Origin: Actinomycetes bacterium
GTDB lineage: Bacteria; Actinomycetota; Actinomycetes; Mycobacteriales; Micromonosporaceae
Direction of reading: 5' to 3'
NCBI GenBank assembly: GCA_021793335.1
Contig: JAJYSW010000034.1
Location: 1-18,922 of the forward strand
DNA length: 18,922 bases
The translations under genes were made by a program, and so were the position numbers. This document shows positions 6,127 through 13,702 of this stretch, piece by piece (the stretch's first letter is position 1; every line of letters begins with the position of its first letter). The notes under the pieces were generated by a model. It made no database searches. It saw only the letters and a list, made by a program, of their open reading frames with translations, and was not told the origin of the DNA.

Positions 6127-6197
6127 GCTGCTCAGAGAAGATCCACCAGATCATGGGAGGCTGCGACCGATGAGCTACCCGGAGAAGATCCACGAGC
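6104..6197 (+). repeat. 47-bp tandem duplication of the nuoD/nuoE junction
   Basis: Copies 6104-6150 and 6151-6197 match at 42 of 47 positions. The first 26 bases are identical (6104-6129 and 6151-6176); the five differences fall in the second part. Each copy contains the GGGAGG ribosome binding site, the codons for the NuoD end (MGGCDR), an ATGA stop/start overlap and the start of the nuoE coding sequence. The duplication leaves both nuoD and nuoE full length. Confidence 0.93.
6123..6173 (+). CDS. 16-codon mini-ORF between nuoD and nuoE
   Basis: The frame MSCSEKIHQIMGGCDR is a chimera: its start copies the NuoE N-terminus (MSYPEKIHEQ) and its end copies the NuoD C-terminus (MGGCDR). It arises from the 47-bp duplication. 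The ATG overlaps the nuoD stop (ATGA at 6123-6126), its TGA overlaps the nuoE ATG (ATGA at 6170-6173), and GGGAGG (6108-6113) lies 9 nt upstream of its ATG. It is likely translated as a relay that carries coupled ribosomes to nuoE. The peptide itself probably has no function; that is inference. Confidence 0.5.
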   Translation: MSCSEKIHQIMGGCDR

Positions 6198-6868
6198 AGG
6201 CCGCGGAGATCATCGCCCGCTACCCCGAAGGGCACTCCCGCTCGGCCCTGCTGCCGCTGCTGCACCTCGTGCAGTCCCACGACGGCTACATCACCGAGGC
6301 CGGGACCGCGTTCTGCGCCGAGGCCCTCGGTCTCACCAAAGCCCAGGTGCAGGCCGTCTCGACGTTCTACACCATGTACAAGCGTGAACCGACCGGCGAC
6401 TGGCTCGTCAGCGTCTGCACCAACACCCTCTGCCACGTCAAGGGCGGGCAGCGGATCTACGACGCGCTCAGCGAAGAACTCGGTGTCGACCACGACCAGA
6501 CCACGCCCGACGGCACGGTCACGCTCGAACACGCCGAATGCCTGGCCGCATGCGACTACGCGCCGGTCGTCACCGTGAACTACGAGTACTTCGACGACAT
6601 GGACGAGGCCGGAGCGCTCGACCTCGTGCGTGAGCTGCGCGAAGGCAAACGTCCCAATCCCAGCCGAGGCGCGCCGCTGTGCACGCTCCGCGAGACGTCG
6701 GTGCAGTTGGCCGGCTTCGAGGAGGAGCGCTCTGCGGGCCTTGAAGGCAACGCCTCGGGCGAGCCCACCCTCGCCGGTGCGCGGCTCGCGGCCGAAGCGG
6801 GCGTCACCGCGCCCGCCTTCGACCCCGACGCGCCGCTCCTGGCAAAGGACAAAGAGGAAGCGAAGTGA
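6170..6868 (+). CDS. nuoE: NADH-quinone oxidoreductase subunit E (24 kDa, N1a cluster)
   Basis: This is the thioredoxin-like [2Fe-2S] subunit of the NADH dehydrogenase module. The four N1a ligands are Cys83 and Cys88 (SVCTNTLCHV) and Cys124 and Cys128 (AECLAACDYAP). The N-terminal helical domain (about 1-70) includes ALLPLLHLVQ and the VSTFYTMY segment. At 232 residues it carries a C-terminal tail of about 65 residues (Ala/Gly/Glu-rich, ending in lysine- and glutamate-rich sequence) beyond the common 160-170 core; it looks disordered. The ATG is preceded by GGGAGG (6155-6160) and overlaps the mini-ORF stop. Its own stop overlaps the nuoF GTG (GTGA at 6865-6868). Confidence 0.96.
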   Translation: MSYPEKIHEQAAEIIARYPEGHSRSALLPLLHLVQSHDGYITEAGTAFCAEALGLTKAQVQAVSTFYTMYKREPTGDWLVSVCTNTLCHVKGGQRIYDALSEELGVDHDQTTPDGTVTLEHAECLAACDYAPVVTVNYEYFDDMDEAGALDLVRELREGKRPNPSRGAPLCTLRETSVQLAGFEEERSAGLEGNASGEPTLAGARLAAEAGVTAPAFDPDAPLLAKDKEEAK

Positions 6869-8199
6869 GCCGAGTGACCGTGCCTGGCCCAAGACGACCC
6901 CGCGAAGCCGTCCTCGCCAAGCTCAAGCCCGTCATCACCAAGCGCTGGCTCTCGCCGGGCGCCTGGAAGCTCGACGTCTACGAGCAGCTCGAGGGATACC
7001 AGGCCCTGCGCAAGGCCCTGGGTTACAGCCCCGCCGAACTGATCGAGTTCATGAAGGAATCCGGCCACCGCGGCCGCGGTGGCGCCGGGTTCCCCGTCGG
7101 CATGAAGTGGCAGTTCGTGCCCGACGACGGCAAGGAGCACTACCTCGTCGTCAACGCCGACGAAGGCGAACCGGGCACCTGCAAGGACCTGCCGCTGATG
7201 ATGAACGACCCCCATTCGGTCATCGAGGGCGTCATCATCGCCTCCTACGCCATCAAGGCCAGCCGGGCCTTCGTGTACATCCGCGGCGAGGCCGTGCACG
7301 CCGCCCGGCGCCTGCGCCACGCCGTCGAGGAGGCCAAGGCCGCCGGTTACCTCGGGGAGAACATCCTCGGCTCCGGCTTCGACCTCGACGTCGTCATCCA
7401 CTCCGGTGCCGGCGCCTATATCTGCGGCGAGGAGACGGCCCTCCTCGACTCCCTCGAAGGCATGAGGGGCCAGCCCAGGCTCCGCCCGCCGTTCCCGGCC
7501 ACGCACGGGCTCTACCAGAAGCCCACGTGCATCAACAACGTCGGCACGATCGCCGCCGTCCCGCACATCGTGCTCGGCGGCGCCGAATGGTGGAAGGACC
7601 TCGGCTCGGAGAACTCCGCGGGCACGATGATCTACTCCCTGTCCGGGCGCGTCAAGCACCCCGGCCAGTACGAGTGCTCCATGGGCACGACCCTCGCAGA
7701 GCTCATCGAGCTCGCCGGAGGCATGGAGGACGGGCACGAGCTCCGGTTCTTCACCCCCGGCGGCTCGTCCACGCCGCTGCTCACCGCCGAGCACGCCGAC
7801 GTCCCGCTGGACTTCGACAACGTCGCCAAAGCCGGGTCCATCCTCGGCACGACCGCGATCATGATCTTCTCCGATCAGGACTGCCCCGTGCTCGCCTGCT
7901 GGCGCTGGATGAAGTTCTACCAGCACGAATCGTGCGGCAAATGCACGCCATGCCGCGAAGGCTGCTACTGGATGGTCCACGTCTACGAGCGGATCCTGTC
8001 CGGCGAAGGCAAGATGGACGACCTCAAGATCCTCCGCGACGCCTGCCGGAACCTGCTCGGGCGGGCCTTCTGCGGCCTCGGCGACGGCGCCGCCTCCAGT
8101 GTCACCTCCTCGATCAAATACTTCGAGCAGGACTACCTCGACTACATCGAAGGCACCAAGCCACCCCGCTTCGCCGCCGCGGCGATTGGAGCGCACTGA
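6865..8199 (+). CDS. nuoF: NADH-quinone oxidoreductase subunit F (51 kDa, NADH/FMN)
   Basis: This subunit oxidises NADH, holds FMN and passes electrons to cluster N3. It has 444 residues, the normal length. The glycine-rich NADH/FMN segment GRGGAGFP is at 70-77, followed by NADEGEPGTCKD and the GAGAYICGEETALL block. The N3 [4Fe-4S] ligands are Cys357, Cys360 and Cys363 (ESCGKCTPCREG) with Cys403 (FCGLGDG). The GTG at 6865 overlaps the nuoE stop and has AGAGGA (6852-6857) at a suitable distance; in-frame GTGs at 6874 and 6880 are alternatives but fit the spacing less well. nuoG follows after 1 nt. Confidence 0.97.
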   Translation: MSRVTVPGPRRPREAVLAKLKPVITKRWLSPGAWKLDVYEQLEGYQALRKALGYSPAELIEFMKESGHRGRGGAGFPVGMKWQFVPDDGKEHYLVVNADEGEPGTCKDLPLMMNDPHSVIEGVIIASYAIKASRAFVYIRGEAVHAARRLRHAVEEAKAAGYLGENILGSGFDLDVVIHSGAGAYICGEETALLDSLEGMRGQPRLRPPFPATHGLYQKPTCINNVGTIAAVPHIVLGGAEWWKDLGSENSAGTMIYSLSGRVKHPGQYECSMGTTLAELIELAGGMEDGHELRFFTPGGSSTPLLTAEHADVPLDFDNVAKAGSILGTTAIMIFSDQDCPVLACWRWMKFYQHESCGKCTPCREGCYWMVHVYERILSGEGKMDDLKILRDACRNLLGRAFCGLGDGAASSVTSSIKYFEQDYLDYIEGTKPPRFAAAAIGAH

Positions 8200-8200
8200 C

Positions 8201-10675
8201 ATGAGCGACCAGGTCACGTTCACCATCGACGGCATCGAGATCACCGTGCCCAAGGGCACGCTGGTCATCCGCGCCGCCGAGCAGCTGGGCATCGACATCC
8301 CCCGCTTCTGCGACCATCCGCTGCTCGAACCCGTCGGCGCCTGCCGTCAATGCCTCGTCGAAGTTCCCGACATGGGCAACGGCCGCGGCATGCCCAAACC
8401 CGCCGCCTCCTGCACCACCACGGCGATGGAGGGCATGGTCGTCAAGACCCAGTACAGCTCCGAGGTCGCCAAGGACGCCCAAGAGGGGATCATGGAGTTC
8501 CTCCTGATCAACCACCCTCTGGACTGCCCGGTCTGCGATAAGGGCGGCGAATGCCCCCTCCAGAACCAGGCGATGAGCGCCGGCCGTCCCGAGACCCGCA
8601 TGGAGCCCACCGAGAAGCGGACCTACAAGAAGCCGCTGCCGATCTCCTCGCAGATCCTGCTCGACCGCGAACGGTGCGTCCTGTGCGCCCGCTGCACGCG
8701 CTTCTCCGACCAGATCGCCGGAGACCCGTTCATCGAACTGATGGAACGCTCCGCGCTCGAACAGGTCGGCGTCTACGAGGACGAGCCGTTCGAGTCCTAC
8801 TTCGCGGGCAACACCGTCCAGATCTGCCCGGTCGGCGCGCTCACCGGCACCCAGTACCGGTTCCGCTCCCGCCCGTTCGACCTCGTCTCCAGTCCCAGCG
8901 TGTGCGAGCACTGCTCGGCCGGGTGCGCGCAGCGCTCGGACCACCGGCGCGGCAAGGTCCTGCGGCGTCTGGCGGGCAACGACCCCGCCGTCAACGAGGA
9001 ATGGAACTGCGACAAGGGCCGCTGGGCCATGTCCTATGTCGAGGCCGCCGACCGCATCACCGCTCCGCTCGTGCGCGACGCCGACGGAAGCCTGCGTCCC
9101 ACGTCCTGGCCCGAGGCGCTCCGACGCGCCGCCAAGGGGCTCAAGGAGGCCGCCGGCGTCGGCGTCCTCACCGGCGGCCGCCTCACCGTCGAAGACGCTT
9201 ACGCCTACGCCAAGTTCGCGCGTGTGGCCCTGGGCACCAACGATGTCGACTTCCGTTCCCGGCCGCACTCGGCCGAGGAGTCCGAGTTCCTCGCCCACGC
9301 CGTCGCCGGCGTCTACCCCTCCAGCGGCGCGGTCACCTACGAAGACCTCGAAAACGCCCCGACGGTCCTCGTCGCAGGCCTCGAAGTCGAAGAGGAATGC
9401 CCCATCGCGTTCCTGCGCATGCGCAAGGCCGTCCGCGACAAGGGCCAGAAGGTCCACGTGCTCGCCCCGTTCGCCACCCGCGGCACCCGCAAGCTCGAAG
9501 CCGACCTCATCACGGGGCTCCCCGGCGAAGAGGCCGAACTGCTCGACGGCTGGCGCGGCCAAGGAGCCGTCCACGACGCCCTCAGCGAACCGGGCGCCGT
9601 GATCCTCCTGGGCGAACGCCTCGCCACCGTCGAAGGAGCCTTCACCGCCGCCGTCAAACTCGCCGAGGCCACCGGAGCCCGCATCGCCTGGATTCCCAGG
9701 CGCGCCGGCGACCGCGGCGCGGTCGAGGCCGGATGCCTGCCCGGGCTCCTGCCCGGCGGCGGACTGGCCGAGCACGCGGCCGACCGCGAACAGCTCGCCG
9801 AATACTGGGGCGTCGAATCGCTCCCGGGAACCGACGGACGCGACGCCTGGCAGATCCTCCAGGCCGCCGCCGAGGGCGAGATCGACGGGCTCCTGGTCGG
9901 CGGTGTCGACCCGTACGACTTCGCCGGCGCGCCCGCCGTCGAAGCCGCCCTGTACGCGGCACGCTTCGTCGTCTCGCTCGAAATCCGCCACTCCGCGGTC
10001 ACCCGGGTCGCCGACGTCGTCCTCCCCGTCGCGCCCGTCAGCCACAAGGAAGGCGCCTACTTCGACTGGGAAGGACGCCTGCGGACCTTCGAGACCGTGC
10101 TCGAATCCGACCTCATGGGCGACCACGCCGTCCTCGACATCCTCGCGCAGGCCATGGGCCACGAACTGGGCCTGGGCGACACCCGGCGCGTCCGCGCCGA
10201 ACTCGCCGGTCTGCCCGACCCGCTCACGCGCCAGCCCGCCCCCGACTGGCGGCCCGACAAGCCGGCCGCCAGGCCCGCCGGAAAGGCCGACGATGCGAAG
10301 GCGGCGAAGGAGGGCAAGGCGATCCTCGCGACCTGGCGGCAGCTGCTCGACGGCGGCTCCCTCCAGGAGAACAACCCGCACCTGGCCGGCTGCGCGCCCG
10401 ACCCGGTGGTGCGGCTGAGCGCCGCCACCGCCGAGGCCATCGGCGCCGTCGAAGGCGGCGGCGTCACCGTCTCCACCGCCATCGGCGGCATCACCCTGCC
10501 GCTCAGCACGACGGACATGCCCGAAGACGTGGTGTGGCTGCCGACCAACGCACCGGGACGCGGCATCCACCGCCACCTCGGTGCCGGCTCGGGCGACGTC
10601 GTCACCATCCGCGCCTACCCGAACGTGACGCCGCCGGCCGGCGTCGACGACGAGAAAGAGGCGGTCAACCGATGA
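8201..10675 (+). CDS. nuoG: NADH-quinone oxidoreductase subunit G (75 kDa)
   Basis: This is the largest peripheral subunit (824 residues), carrying the Fe-S chain between NuoF and NuoI. The N1b [2Fe-2S] ligands are Cys37, Cys48, Cys51 and Cys71. N5 uses His105, Cys109, Cys112 and Cys118, and N4 uses Cys159, Cys162, Cys165 and Cys209. A further set, Cys235, Cys238, Cys242 and Cys270, matches the off-pathway N7 cluster found in menaquinone-using bacteria such as Thermus and E. coli but absent from mitochondria. The rest (from about 270) is a molybdopterin-oxidoreductase-like domain without expected molybdenum function, with an Ala/Lys-rich linker near 690-705. The ATG at 8201 has a TTGGAG just upstream; longer in-frame reading to 8099 overlaps nuoF and is not used. 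The stop overlaps nuoH (ATGA). Confidence 0.96.
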   Translation: MSDQVTFTIDGIEITVPKGTLVIRAAEQLGIDIPRFCDHPLLEPVGACRQCLVEVPDMGNGRGMPKPAASCTTTAMEGMVVKTQYSSEVAKDAQEGIMEFLLINHPLDCPVCDKGGECPLQNQAMSAGRPETRMEPTEKRTYKKPLPISSQILLDRERCVLCARCTRFSDQIAGDPFIELMERSALEQVGVYEDEPFESYFAGNTVQICPVGALTGTQYRFRSRPFDLVSSPSVCEHCSAGCAQRSDHRRGKVLRRLAGNDPAVNEEWNCDKGRWAMSYVEAADRITAPLVRDADGSLRPTSWPEALRRAAKGLKEAAGVGVLTGGRLTVEDAYAYAKFARVALGTNDVDFRSRPHSAEESEFLAHAVAGVYPSSGAVTYEDLENAPTVLVAGLEVEEECPIAFLRMRKAVRDKGQKVHVLAPFATRGTRKLEADLITGLPGEEAELLDGWRGQGAVHDALSEPGAVILLGERLATVEGAFTAAVKLAEATGARIAWIPRRAGDRGAVEAGCLPGLLPGGGLAEHAADREQLAEYWGVESLPGTDGRDAWQILQAAAEGEIDGLLVGGVDPYDFAGAPAVEAALYAARFVVSLEIRHSAVTRVADVVLPVAPVSHKEGAYFDWEGRLRTFETVLESDLMGDHAVLDILAQAMGHELGLGDTRRVRAELAGLPDPLTRQPAPDWRPDKPAARPAGKADDAKAAKEGKAILATWRQLLDGGSLQENNPHLAGCAPDPVVRLSAATAEAIGAVEGGGVTVSTAIGGITLPLSTTDMPEDVVWLPTNAPGRGIHRHLGAGSGDVVTIRAYPNVTPPAGVDDEKEAVNR

Positions 10676-12036
10676 ACGATCCACTCTGGCTCATGCTGGT
10701 CAAGGGCGTCGCCGTATTCGTGGTGCTCGTCCTGCTGGTGCTGTTCACCATCTGGTTCGAACGACGTGTCGTCGCCGTCATGCAGGTGCGGCCCGGCCCG
10801 AACCGCAACGGCCCCTTCGGACTGCTCCAGTCCCTCGCCGACGGCCTCAAGCTCGCCTTCAAAGAGGACATCACGCCGCGCACCGCCGATAAGGTCCTCT
10901 TCATCGCCGCGCCCCTGATCGCCGTCACCTGTGCGTTCACCGCGTTCTCGGTCATCCCCATGGGCCCCGAGGTCTCGATGTTCGGGCAGGACACCCTGCT
11001 CCAGCTCACCGACTTCGAAGTCAGCGTCCTGGTCGTGCTCGCCTGCTCCGCCATCGGCGTCTACGGCATCGTCCTGGCCGGATGGTCCTCGGGCTCGACC
11101 TATTCGCTGCTCGGCTCGCTGCGCGCCGCCGCCCAGGTCATCTCCTACGAGATCGCCCTGGCCCTGGCCGTCCTCGCCGTGTTCTTCCAGTCGAAGCTGC
11201 TGTCCACCGGCGCCATCGTCGACGCCCAGGCCGAAGGCATCCCCTTCAGCATCGGCAGCCTCGAACTGACCCTCCCGGGCTGGTACTTCCTGGTCCTCGC
11301 GCCCAGCTTCGTCATCTTCGTCATCGCGATGGTCGGCGAGACCAACCGGGCCCCGTTCGACCTGCCCGAAGCCGAATCCGAGCTCGTCGCCGGGTTCGGC
11401 ACGGAGTACTCCAGCCTCAAGTACGCCTCGTTCTTCCTGGCCGAGTACGTCAACATGGTCACCATGTCCGCCCTGTGCGTGACGCTGTTCCTCGGCGGCT
11501 GGGCCGCGCCCTTCCCGAGCTCGTGGTGGCCCGCCGCCAACGAAGGCTGGCTCCCGCTGGTCTGGTTCTTCGGCAAGGTCCTGGCCTTCCTGTTCCTGTA
11601 CGTGTGGCTCCGCGGCACCCTCCCGCGGTTCCGCTACGACCAGTTCATGCGCCTGGGCTGGAAGGTCCTGGTGCCCGTCAGCCTCGTCTGGCTCATGGTC
11701 CTGGCCGCCATGAACATCGGCCTGGACACCGGCAACGAGCTGCCCACCCGCATCGCATTCGCCGGAGGAGCGGCCATCGTCGTCATGGCCCTGATCTTCT
11801 TCTGGCCCAGCCGGAAGCCCTACGACCCGCCGAGCGAGCCCGACACCGGGCTCGGCGGCTTCCCCGTCCCGCCGCTCGACCTGACCGTCCCGCCCAGCCC
11901 GCGTGGACTCACCGAACTGGAACCGCACGAGACCGCCGCGGCCCACGCAGGCGGCGAACCGGCGACCGATCCCGGTACGCGCGACCGTGAGCCTTTCAGC
12001 GGCTCGCAGGCCACGCCGAAAACGAAGGAGGAGTAA
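10672..12036 (+). CDS. nuoH: NADH-quinone oxidoreductase subunit H
   Basis: This membrane subunit links the peripheral arm to the pump modules and forms much of the quinone tunnel. It has 454 residues with several hydrophobic helices. Conserved blocks are FERRVVAVMQVRPGPNRNGP (29-48, including Glu30), LADGLKLAFKED (55-66), and the charged loop GETNRAPFDLPEAESELVAG (222-241), with Glu223, Asp230, Glu233, Glu235 and Glu237 of the E-channel. A hydrophilic, proline-rich C-terminal extension of about 75 residues after FFWPSRKPYDPP has no counterpart in E. coli NuoH. The start overlaps nuoG by ATGA; nuoI begins 2 nt after the TAA. Confidence 0.97.
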   Translation: MNDPLWLMLVKGVAVFVVLVLLVLFTIWFERRVVAVMQVRPGPNRNGPFGLLQSLADGLKLAFKEDITPRTADKVLFIAAPLIAVTCAFTAFSVIPMGPEVSMFGQDTLLQLTDFEVSVLVVLACSAIGVYGIVLAGWSSGSTYSLLGSLRAAAQVISYEIALALAVLAVFFQSKLLSTGAIVDAQAEGIPFSIGSLELTLPGWYFLVLAPSFVIFVIAMVGETNRAPFDLPEAESELVAGFGTEYSSLKYASFFLAEYVNMVTMSALCVTLFLGGWAAPFPSSWWPAANEGWLPLVWFFGKVLAFLFLYVWLRGTLPRFRYDQFMRLGWKVLVPVSLVWLMVLAAMNIGLDTGNELPTRIAFAGGAAIVVMALIFFWPSRKPYDPPSEPDTGLGGFPVPPLDLTVPPSPRGLTELEPHETAAAHAGGEPATDPGTRDREPFSGSQATPKTKEE

Positions 12037-12038
12037 AG

Positions 12039-12617
12039 ATGTCCGGTTTCGCCAAAGGCTTCGGCGTCACCTTCTCGCACATGTTCAAGCCGAAGGTGAC
12101 GGTCGAATACCCCGAGGAGCCGCCGAAAGTCCAGCCGCGCTACCACGGTCGACACGTCCTCAACCGTCACCCCGACGGACTCGAGAAGTGCATCGGCTGC
12201 GAACTGTGCGCCTGGGCCTGCCCCGCCGACGCCATCTACGTCGAAGGCGCCGACAACACCGAGACCGAACGGTTCTCGCCCGGCGAGCGGTACGCCAAGA
12301 CCTACCAGATCAACTACGCGCGCTGCATCTTCTGCGGCCTGTGCGTAGAAGCGTGCCCGACCCGCTCGCTCACCATGAGCAACGAGTACGAGCTCGCCCG
12401 CGACGACCGCCGCGACCTCATCTTCACCAAGGAAGAGCTCCTGGCCCCCCTCACCGAGGGCATGGAGCAGCCGCCGCACCCGATGCGCCTCGGCGAGACC
12501 GAGCAGGACTACTACGAGTCCGGCACCGCCAACCCCGGCGCCAGCGCCGGAGCCGAATTCTCGCTGTCAGAGATGCTCGCGCACCGGAACGCGAACAAGG
12601 AGAGGAGCCAGTCGTGA
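12039..12617 (+). CDS. nuoI: NADH-quinone oxidoreductase subunit I (N6a/N6b clusters)
   Basis: This ferredoxin-like subunit relays electrons from NuoG to NuoB through two [4Fe-4S] clusters. All eight ligands are present: Cys51, Cys54, Cys57 and Cys96, Cys99, Cys102 in CxxCxxC motifs, with Cys61 and Cys106 as the partner CP cysteines (CIGCELCAWACP and CIFCGLCVEACP). The protein has 192 residues, including a C-terminal stretch (about 150-192) that is polar and variable. A strong AAGGAGGAG (12025-12033) precedes the ATG, inside the nuoH 3' end. The stop overlaps the nuoJ GTG (GTGA at 12614-12617). Confidence 0.97.
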   Translation: MSGFAKGFGVTFSHMFKPKVTVEYPEEPPKVQPRYHGRHVLNRHPDGLEKCIGCELCAWACPADAIYVEGADNTETERFSPGERYAKTYQINYARCIFCGLCVEACPTRSLTMSNEYELARDDRRDLIFTKEELLAPLTEGMEQPPHPMRLGETEQDYYESGTANPGASAGAEFSLSEMLAHRNANKERSQS

Positions 12618-13396
12618 TCGTCGATCTGGCCCAGTCCGTCAGCACCGGCGAGGCGATCGCGTTCTGGATCCTCGCGCCGCTCGCCCTCGGCGGGGCCATC
12701 GGCCTCGTCCTGGCCCGCTCCGCGGTCCACGCCGCGCTCATGCTCGCGGTCACCATGATCGCCCTGGCCGTCTGCTACATCATGCAGTCCGCGCCGTTCC
12801 TCGGCTTCGTCCAGATCATGGTCTACACCGGCGCGATCATGATGCTGTTCCTGTTCGTGCTCATGCTCTTCGGGCGCGACTCCAAGGACTCCATGTTCGA
12901 GACGCTGCGCGGACAGCGGTTCTTCGCCGTCTGCCTCGGCGTCGGCCTGGCCGCCCTGCTCGCCGCCGGGCTGGCCCACGCCGTCACCGGGCTCACCATC
13001 GCCGAAGGGCCGCCCGGAGCCGCGGGCGCCGCGGGCGACTCCTCCAACGTCGCCGCCGTCGCCGAGAGCCTGTTCACCACCTACATCTTCCCGTTCGAAG
13101 TGATCGCCGGAGTCCTCACCGTCTCCGCCGTCGGCGCCCTGATGTTCACGCACGTCACCCGCAAGGGCGATGTGCGCGGCCAGAAGCAGGCCAGCCGCGA
13201 GCGCTTCGCGCCCGGGAACTACCCCGGACCGCTTCCCGGCCCCGGCGTGTTCGCCACCTCCGACTCCACGGCCACGCCGGCACTGCTGCCGGACGGCACC
13301 GTCGAACAGCAGAGCCTGTCCGAGTACGTGCCGCCCAGGCAGCTCACCCCCGCCGAAGCGGCCCCCAAGCCGACCGAAGGAAGGGACGAGCGATGA
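12614..13396 (+). CDS. nuoJ: NADH-quinone oxidoreductase subunit J
   Basis: This membrane subunit of the proton-pumping arm sits between NuoA/H and NuoK. It has 260 residues and about five hydrophobic helices. The family signature is the third-helix segment FVQIMVYTGAIMMLFLFVLM, where the kink needed for conformational coupling is known. After the last helix (about residue 180) comes a Pro/Ala-rich cytoplasmic tail of about 80 residues, longer than in E. coli NuoJ (184 residues in total). The start is the GTG at 12614, with AGAGGAG (12601-12607) upstream and the nuoI stop overlapping. The nuoK ATG overlaps its TGA (13393-13396). Confidence 0.95.
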   Translation: MIVDLAQSVSTGEAIAFWILAPLALGGAIGLVLARSAVHAALMLAVTMIALAVCYIMQSAPFLGFVQIMVYTGAIMMLFLFVLMLFGRDSKDSMFETLRGQRFFAVCLGVGLAALLAAGLAHAVTGLTIAEGPPGAAGAAGDSSNVAAVAESLFTTYIFPFEVIAGVLTVSAVGALMFTHVTRKGDVRGQKQASRERFAPGNYPGPLPGPGVFATSDSTATPALLPDGTVEQQSLSEYVPPRQLTPAEAAPKPTEGRDER

Positions 13397-13692
13397 GCCC
13401 CGAGTACTACCTCATCCTCGCCGCCGCGCTGTTCACCATCGGCGCCGTGGGCGTCCTCGTGCGGCGCAACGCCATCATCGTGTTCATGTGCGTCGAGCTC
13501 ATGCTCAACGCCGGAAACCTGACTCTGGTCACCTTCGCCCGCACCACCGGCACGATCGACGGCCAGGTCATGGCGTTCTTCGTCATGGCCATCGCCGCCG
13601 CCGAAGTGGTCATCGGACTGGCGATCATCATGGCGATCTACCGATCCCGCCGCTCGGCCTCGGTCGACGACGCGAACCTTCTGAAGGCCTAG
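13393..13692 (+). CDS. nuoK: NADH-quinone oxidoreductase subunit K
   Basis: This small MrpC-like membrane subunit has 99 residues and three hydrophobic helices, matching the family. The two buried glutamates of the proton path are at Glu35 (FMCVELMLNAGN) and Glu71 (AIAAAEVVIGLAI), equivalent to Glu36 and Glu72 of E. coli. The ATG overlaps the nuoJ stop, and GAAGGAAGG lies just upstream (13376-13384). The TAG is followed by a 10-nt gap to nuoL, the widest spacing inside the nuo cluster. Confidence 0.96.
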   Translation: MSPEYYLILAAALFTIGAVGVLVRRNAIIVFMCVELMLNAGNLTLVTFARTTGTIDGQVMAFFVMAIAAAEVVIGLAIIMAIYRSRRSASVDDANLLKA

Positions 13693-13702
13693 TGAGGACT
13701 CA

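Noticed and set aside
8114..10684. 856-residue antisense open frame opposite nuoG, and similar long antisense frames opposite nuoD, nuoL and nuoN
   Set aside because: They are reverse-strand shadows of GC-rich codons at the third position, with Gly/Asp/Val/Arg-rich products and no family resemblance.
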